A stretch of 64,000 nt of DNA from Roseiarcus sp963798015. Lineage in GTDB: Bacteria > Pseudomonadota > Alphaproteobacteria > Rhizobiales > Beijerinckiaceae. Positions within the stretch are counted from its first letter, which is position 1; each line of letters opens with the position of its first letter. The notes under the pieces are model-generated. The model was not told the DNA's origin. It was given only the letters and a program-made list of their open reading frames with translations, and ran no database searches. The position numbers were made by a program, and so were the translations under genes. The stretch lies in NCBI GenBank assembly GCA_963798015.1, contig CAWCSA010000023.1, positions 682,001 to 746,000 of the forward strand. Reading direction: 5' to 3'. This document shows, piece by piece, positions 59,441 through 64,000 of this stretch.

Positions 59441-61240
59441 TCACGCCTTGTGATGGACCTTCTGCAGCCCGTAGACCGGCGTCGGTATGCCCTCGAGGCG
59501 CGCCTTCAATTGCAGCGCCAGAAACTGCGAATAATGCCGCGACTGGTGCAAGTTGCCGCCGTGGAACCATAATGCCTCCTGTTGGGATGGCTTCCACATA
59601 TTGCGCTGCTCGCCCTCCCAGGGGCCTGGATCCTTCTTTGTGTTTGAGCCGAGGCCCCAGACTTTGCCGACTTTGTCGGCCATTTCCTGACCGCAGATAT
59701 CGGCGATCCAGCCATTCATCGAGCCATAGCCCGTCGCATGAACGATCACGTCGGCCGGCAACTCCTTGCCGTTGTCGAGTTTGATGCCGCGAGGTGTGAT
59801 TTCATTCACCTGTCCGGATGCGAGTTTGACCTTGCCGTCGATAATGAGTTGTGAGGCGCCGACATCGATATAATAGCCAGAACCCCGGCGCAGATATTTC
59901 ATGAACAGGCCGGATTCGTCTTCGCCGTAATCGAGCTTAAAACCCGCCTTCTCGAGCGCCTTATAAAAATCGGCGTCGACTTCGCGAATCTTGTCGTAGA
60001 CCGGCTTCTGCAGCGAGGCCAGGACGCCGTATGGCAACGAGGCGAAGATAAGGTCCGCCTTGGCCGTCGTCATGCCGCCGCGGACTGCGCGCTCGGAATA
60101 AAGATCGCCCAGCGCGATATCCATCAGCGTACTCGAGCGCACGATATGCGTGCTCGACCGCTGCACCATGGTCACATCGACGCCGGCTTCGTATAGCGCC
60201 GCGCAGATGTCGTGCGCCGAATTGTTCGAGCCAATGACGACGACCTTTTTGCCCTTGTAGCCGTCGGGACCGGGATGGCTCGACGAATGATGCTGATCGC
60301 CCTTGAACGTCTCCATGCCCTTGAAGCGCGGCATCACGGGCTTCGAGGACATGCCGGTCGCAAACACGAGCTGCTTGGGGTGCAAACTGACCTTCTTGCC
60401 GTCGCGATCGACGACGACTGTCCATTCCTTCTTCTTTGGATCGAAGGTCGCTTTCTTGACGGTCGTCTTGGCCCAGTAGTTCAGCTCCATCACCTTGGCG
60501 TACATTTCCAGCCAATCGCCGATCTTGTCCTTCGGAGAGAACACCGGCCAATTCTTCGGAAAGTCGATGTAGGGCAGATGGTCGTACCAGACCGGGTCGT
60601 GCAGACAGAGCGACTTATAGCGCTTGCGCCAGGAATCCCCGGCGCGCTCGTTCTTTTCCGCGATGATCGTCGGCACGCCGAGTTGCCTGAGGCGCGCGCC
60701 AAGCCCGATGGCGCCCTGACCGCCGCCGACGATCAGCACATAGGGTTGCGTGTCATGGCCGAGCTTCTCCGCCTCCTCGTCCCGCAATTCCTTCCAGGTC
60801 TTTGCGCCAGGGTTGACGCCGTGCCTCGCGCCGAGCGCGCGGGTGAAGCCCGCCTTCTCTTCGTGGCCCTTGAGCTCGGCCATCGTGGTCAAGAGAGTCC
60901 AGATGAGGCCGTCCTTAATGCGGATGAGGCCATAACCCCGTGCGATCTCGGTCTCGAACGAAATCCAGGATTCGAGGACGCCGTCCGCCTCGGTCGCGAC
61001 CTTACCGTCGGCGACGCGCCAATCGCGCGGCTTCGTCTGCTTGAGGCAATGGGTCAGCATGTCGCGAACTTGATCGCGCCCCTCCATCGTCTTGATGTTC
61101 CAGGTGAAAGCGACGAGGTCGCGCCAGTAGCTCTCGGCGCCGAACAGGGCGGCCGCCGCGTCGACATCGCCGGCCGCCAGCGCGGCGCCGAACTTGCCGA
61201 GGAAGGCTGTCACACGAGCATTGGGGGCTTTGTCGAGCAT
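59441..61240 (-). CDS. NTF2-like domain fused to flavin-containing monooxygenase
   Basis: A 599-residue oxidoreductase. Residues 1 to ~135 form an NTF2/SnoaL-like domain (FGAALAAGDVDAAAALFGAE, VAFTWNIKTMEGRDQVRDML). Residues ~165–599 are an FMO/Baeyer-Villiger-type flavoenzyme: FAD site VLIVGGGQGAIGLGARLRQL, the stretch YDHLPYIDFPKNWPVFSPKD, NADPH site VVVIGSNNSAHDICAALYEA and the late FAD motif HATGYGSMNGWI. It should insert oxygen into an unknown organic substrate using NADPH. No transporter or pathway gene is adjacent. The N-terminal fusion is seen in a group of alphaproteobacterial homologues. Confidence 0.9.
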   Translation of the reverse strand: MLDKAPNARVTAFLGKFGAALAAGDVDAAAALFGAESYWRDLVAFTWNIKTMEGRDQVRDMLTHCLKQTKPRDWRVADGKVATEADGVLESWISFETEIARGYGLIRIKDGLIWTLLTTMAELKGHEEKAGFTRALGARHGVNPGAKTWKELRDEEAEKLGHDTQPYVLIVGGGQGAIGLGARLRQLGVPTIIAEKNERAGDSWRKRYKSLCLHDPVWYDHLPYIDFPKNWPVFSPKDKIGDWLEMYAKVMELNYWAKTTVKKATFDPKKKEWTVVVDRDGKKVSLHPKQLVFATGMSSKPVMPRFKGMETFKGDQHHSSSHPGPDGYKGKKVVVIGSNNSAHDICAALYEAGVDVTMVQRSSTHIVRSSTLMDIALGDLYSERAVRGGMTTAKADLIFASLPYGVLASLQKPVYDKIREVDADFYKALEKAGFKLDYGEDESGLFMKYLRRGSGYYIDVGASQLIIDGKVKLASGQVNEITPRGIKLDNGKELPADVIVHATGYGSMNGWIADICGQEMADKVGKVWGLGSNTKKDPGPWEGEQRNMWKPSQQEALWFHGGNLHQSRHYSQFLALQLKARLEGIPTPVYGLQKVHHKA

Positions 61241-61469
61241 CGTTTCCTCCCGATTGGATTTCGCCCGGCGCTGGCCGGCGGGTTTCGCTGCGGGGAAAAC
61301 TGCGCGCGTTTTGAGGCGGTGGCAAGCCGGAGCACCGCTTCGATCGGTGGCGGGTCTTGGCGCCTAGGGTGGCCCCGGGCGCCCGAGCGATGTAGCCTCC
61401 CCTCCCCTACCGGAATTGGCGCCTTTCGACCTTCATAATGCAACTCTTGCGCGAGTTGACTGCAACGAA

Positions 61470-61526
61470 AAGCAAGGAAATCCAAGGAAAATTCCTTGCT
61501 TTTACTTGGATTCCTTTGGCCGAATT
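61470..61526. repeat. CCAAGGAAA / TTCCTTG repeat, copy C
   Basis: Left half AGCAAGGAAATCCAAGGAAA and right half TTCCTTGCTTTTACTTGGAT then TCCTTTGGCCGAA face each other, giving a loose inverted repeat (AAGCAAGGAA near its end pairs with TTCCTTGCTT). The right half matches copy A at 49604–49636. Confidence 0.6.
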
Positions 61527-62102
61527 AGGCTTTTTCAAAGAGTTACAGAAGAAAAAATAAAAAAATCCGTCGCCGACCGAACTCGCGTCTCAGGTTGCGC
61601 AATGCGGCTTACAGGAGAGAGCCCCCTGCCCTACCGAACCCTAACAGCTCATTAGTTTGCATCTGTATAAATCTATACTTTACTATTCTAGGTTTGTCAA
61701 GAAATTGGCCTTCTGATCTTCAGGGCGCATCTCAAACTGAGCGGCGAAGCCTGCGCAGAGCGGCCTCGTCTCGACCCTGAGATGAGCCTAGAGGGTCCTC
61801 TTCGGTCGTGGTCCGCTCAACGATCCCGTTGCCGTCAAGCTCGTCGCGAGGAGAACTGGGCTCCCGCTTTTGGCATTTGCGCGGAAGTCCTTTCGCCATT
61901 AGAGCCTTTGCCTAGAACCTGTTGTGCTTGGATGGAACCGAGGAGAGCTTCAGGGCTTGCCCCGTCTCGGTGATTAGCGCACCCGCCCCTCTTGTGGGGG
62001 CGGGCAGGGGTGGGGGATCGCGCGGACCGTCGAGACTGTCAAATGCGCCATCGCTCGTTCGTGACGTAGGACGGCGCGACCCCCCCTCCTTGGTCCTCCC
62101 CC

Positions 62103-62148
62103 GCCATAGGGCGTCCGGAAGGACGCCCGTCCGTTGGACGGGCTTTGG
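62103..62148. repeat. GCCATAG-type palindromic repeat, copy 2
   Basis: GCCATAGGGCGTCC, GGAAGGACGCCCGTCC and GGACGGGCTTTGG: the same hairpin type as at 33853–33898, in the same orientation with a few differences. Confidence 0.55.
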
Positions 62149-62427
62149 GGGGAGGAAACGCGCCGAAGCAGCCCCGCGTCGCTCACCGAGTGCCGTTTTG
62201 CGCTCTTTGCGACAGTCAATTCATCCGCATTAAATCCCCCTTCCGGGTCGAAACAGTCCAATTGGCTGAGTTTTTTTGACCTTAGATCGCCAGGAAGAAG
62301 AGCCCCTGGCCCCCAATCTAGCGCAGGATGCGCCTCACGGATGGCCCGCTCCTCGAGACGCAACGTGACCGGCAGCGTCACGACAGCGCGGGCCTAGCGC
62401 CAAGCCGCTCCAGGTCCTGCTCGAGCC

Positions 62428-64000
62428 CTACCCTCCGGATGGCAGCGCATCGGCCAGCACGCGGATCGAATGCACCGCGGCCCGCCCAGAGAGAGCCGCG
62501 ATCTGATGGCGACACGAAAAACCGTCGGCGACGATCAGCTCGTCAGGTTCGGCGTTGCGCACGGCGGGCATGAGATCGGCCTCCGCCATCGCGCGCGAGA
62601 CGTCCTGCGTCTCGGACTGATAGCCGAAGGCGCCTGCCATGCCGCAACAGGACGAAATGATCGGCGCGACGGTCAGATCGGGCGCCTGGCGCAGGGCGGC
62701 GAGAGTCGCATCGAAAGCGCCGAAACTTTTCTGATGGCAATGGCCGTGGACATGCGCCTTGGTCGGCGTCGGTCGAAGTTTGAGCGCAATCTTCTCGCGC
62801 GTCATCCACTCGCCGAAGGTGACGGCGCGGCTCGCGAGCGCTTTCGCTTCGCTTCCCGGCAAAAGGGACACGAACTCGTCGCGCAAGGTCATGAGGCACG
62901 AGGGCTCGAGGCCCACCACGAGCGCGTCGCCGGCAAGCGCTTTCAATGTTCGCCGGGCCTCGGCGCGCGCCTTCTCGATCAAGCCGGCCGCGAGATAGGT
63001 TCGCCCGCAACAGAGCGGACGGCCGTAGTGGCGCGGCGTCAATGGCCTTCGTCCAGCCACTGCGATGACGCGAAGCGCAGCGCGCAGATTGTCGGGCTCG
63101 AAATAGCGGTTGAACGTGTCGGCAAAGAGCATCACGCCCATGCTGTTCCGCGGCTTGGCGTAGCGCAGGGCCTCTTCGTCGCGGAAGGGATCGGACCGCC
63201 AGGCTGGCAGATCGCGCTCTTCGGCAAAGCCCAATTGTCGATCGAAGACACGGCGCAGCCAGGGAAACTTGTTGCGAAGATTGGCCGCGCCCGAAAAGGT
63301 TGCGGCAAGCGGCGCGTAGCGCGGCAGTTCGGCAATGATCCGTTCGCGCAAGCTGACTCCGTGCCGAGCCGCACGCGCGGCGGTCGCCTCGATCTTCATC
63401 TTCGCCATGTCGACGCCAGTCGGACATTCGCGTCGACATGCCTTGCAGGAAACGCAAAGTTTCAGCACATCCGCAACATCGCTCGAGGCCAGCGCGTCCT
63501 GGTCGAGCTGGCCTGTGAGGGCGAGCCGAATCGTATTCGCTCGTCCGCGAACGAGATGCTGCTCGTCGCGCGTCGCCCGATAGCTCGGACACATCGCGCC
63601 GGCGTCGAACTTGCGGCACTGTCCATTATTGTTGCACATCTCGACAGCGCCCATGAGACCGCTGAGCGGCCCAGGATTGTCCGACCAGTCGAGCTGAGGC
63701 GTGAAACCCTGGATGGGACGATAGTCGGGCCCGTAGCGGAACAGCGACCGGTCGTCGAAGCGCGGCGCGCGCACGATCCGGCCGGGATTGAGCAAGCCGT
63801 CGGGATCGAACGCGTCCTTCACCGCCTCGAAGGCGCGGGCGATGGGCGCCCCGAACATCGGCTCGTTGAACTCGCTGCGCGCAATGCCGTCGCCGTGCTC
63901 GCCACTGTGCGAGCCCTTGTATTGGCGGACGAGATCGAAACATTCCTCGGCGATCGACCGCATCCGCGTGACGTCCGCCGGATCCTTCATGTTGAGAACC
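62428..64000 (-). CDS. FAD-binding and Fe-S oxidoreductase (D-lactate/glycolate dehydrogenase-like), C-terminal part
   Basis: The frame is open through the right edge, so the N-terminal FAD part is missing. Visible are the end of the FAD-linked oxidase domain (YKGSHSGEHGDGIARSEF, FDPDGLLNPGRIV), a two-cluster ferredoxin region with MCNNNGQCRKFDAGAMCPSY and CVSCKACRRECPTGVDMAKM, and two CCG domains with GRPLCCGRTY, HGHCHQKSFG and SSCCGMAGAFGY. This is the plan of large (about 1000-residue) D-2-hydroxyacid dehydrogenases such as YdiJ/Dld2 types. The electron acceptor is probably quinone or cytochrome. The substrate is unknown. Confidence 0.9.
   Translation of the reverse strand, partial: VLNMKDPADVTRMRSIAEECFDLVRQYKGSHSGEHGDGIARSEFNEPMFGAPIARAFEAVKDAFDPDGLLNPGRIVRAPRFDDRSLFRYGPDYRPIQGFTPQLDWSDNPGPLSGLMGAVEMCNNNGQCRKFDAGAMCPSYRATRDEQHLVRGRANTIRLALTGQLDQDALASSDVADVLKLCVSCKACRRECPTGVDMAKMKIEATAARAARHGVSLRERIIAELPRYAPLAATFSGAANLRNKFPWLRRVFDRQLGFAEERDLPAWRSDPFRDEEALRYAKPRNSMGVMLFADTFNRYFEPDNLRAALRVIAVAGRRPLTPRHYGRPLCCGRTYLAAGLIEKARAEARRTLKALAGDALVVGLEPSCLMTLRDEFVSLLPGSEAKALASRAVTFGEWMTREKIALKLRPTPTKAHVHGHCHQKSFGAFDATLAALRQAPDLTVAPIISSCCGMAGAFGYQSETQDVSRAMAEADLMPAVRNAEPDELIVADGFSCRHQIAALSGRAAVHSIRVLADALPSGG

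Larger units (their letters stand above)
61241..62427. other. 1.2-kb non-coding stretch with repeats
   Basis: There is no credible gene. Contents: a GGAAATCC/CTTGG repeat block (61470–61526), an AT-rich stretch (61640–61700, CTGTATAAATCTATACTTTA), GC-rich inverted repeats near 61980–62020 (CCGCCCCTCTTGTGGGGGCGG) and a GCCATAG-type palindrome (62103–62148). Short ORFs here have no protein-like composition. It may be a decayed gene region between two minus-strand genes. Confidence 0.45.

Noticed and set aside
60212..61438. 408-aa plus-strand ORF opposite the flavin monooxygenase
   Set aside because: Antisense to a gene with clear FAD and NADPH motifs; no protein-family features.

Overview
The window is GC-rich, densely coding DNA from an alphaproteobacterium, most likely of the order Hyphomicrobiales (Rhizobiales). 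Signs of this are a fused ispDF gene, an hfq–hflX pair, a trpGDC block with 4-base overlaps, an Mrp operon built of ATGA overlaps, PEP-CTERM tails of the VPEASTWVMAL type, and several CTCTCC/GGAGAG and TTCGAGG/CCTCAGGA intergenic hairpin repeats. I cannot fix the genus. No tRNA, rRNA or CRISPR array was seen.

Layout. 0–13.4 kb: the N-terminus of a Ku end-joining protein (cut by the left edge), an AI-2E-type permease, a membrane-anchored metallophosphoesterase, a secreted Gly/His-rich protein, a two-gene RND efflux system (adaptor plus pump), an MBL-fold hydrolase, a GntP permease paired with a patatin, and a small membrane protein. 13.4–19.4 kb: an orphan contractile-tail tube protein, a cupin, a membrane adenylate cyclase, a DUF2934 protein, a fragment of a second cyclase copy, and two tandem PEP-CTERM proteins made of six 42-residue repeats. 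19.4–25 kb: a seven-gene Mrp-type cation/proton antiporter operon with two MrpD-like subunits. 25–34.7 kb: an orphan response regulator, a shortened GIY-YIG gene between inverted repeats, DUF763, an HD-domain protein, a LysE exporter, a hydroxycinnamate CoA-ligase/hydratase-lyase pair, a GFA protein and NfuA.

34.7–46.8 kb: a sugar-type ABC transporter operon whose ATPase gene has one in-frame stop codon, then trpGDC, parE, a double cold-shock-domain protein and mazG. 46.8–51.3 kb: DUF1634, TauE/SafE, a GntR/UTRA regulator and DUF417, probably one unit behind a promoter that carries a perfect 24-bp palindrome, followed by hflX and hfq. 51.4–55.6 kb: an accessory patch with an IS481-family element, a second IS (ISNCY/IS1202-like) and a solitary Mrr restriction endonuclease. 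55.6–64 kb: an acyl-CoA carboxylase beta subunit, a glutathione S-transferase, ispDF, an NTF2-like/flavin monooxygenase fusion, a 1.2-kb non-coding stretch, and the C-terminal part of a large FAD/Fe-S oxidoreductase cut by the right edge.

Most of the window is ordinary chromosome. The best candidates for something less usual are the palindromic operator, the CCAAGGAAA repeat found at three places, the twin repeat proteins, the orphan tail tube gene, the nonsense-interrupted ABC ATPase and the partial duplication around the DUF2934 gene.
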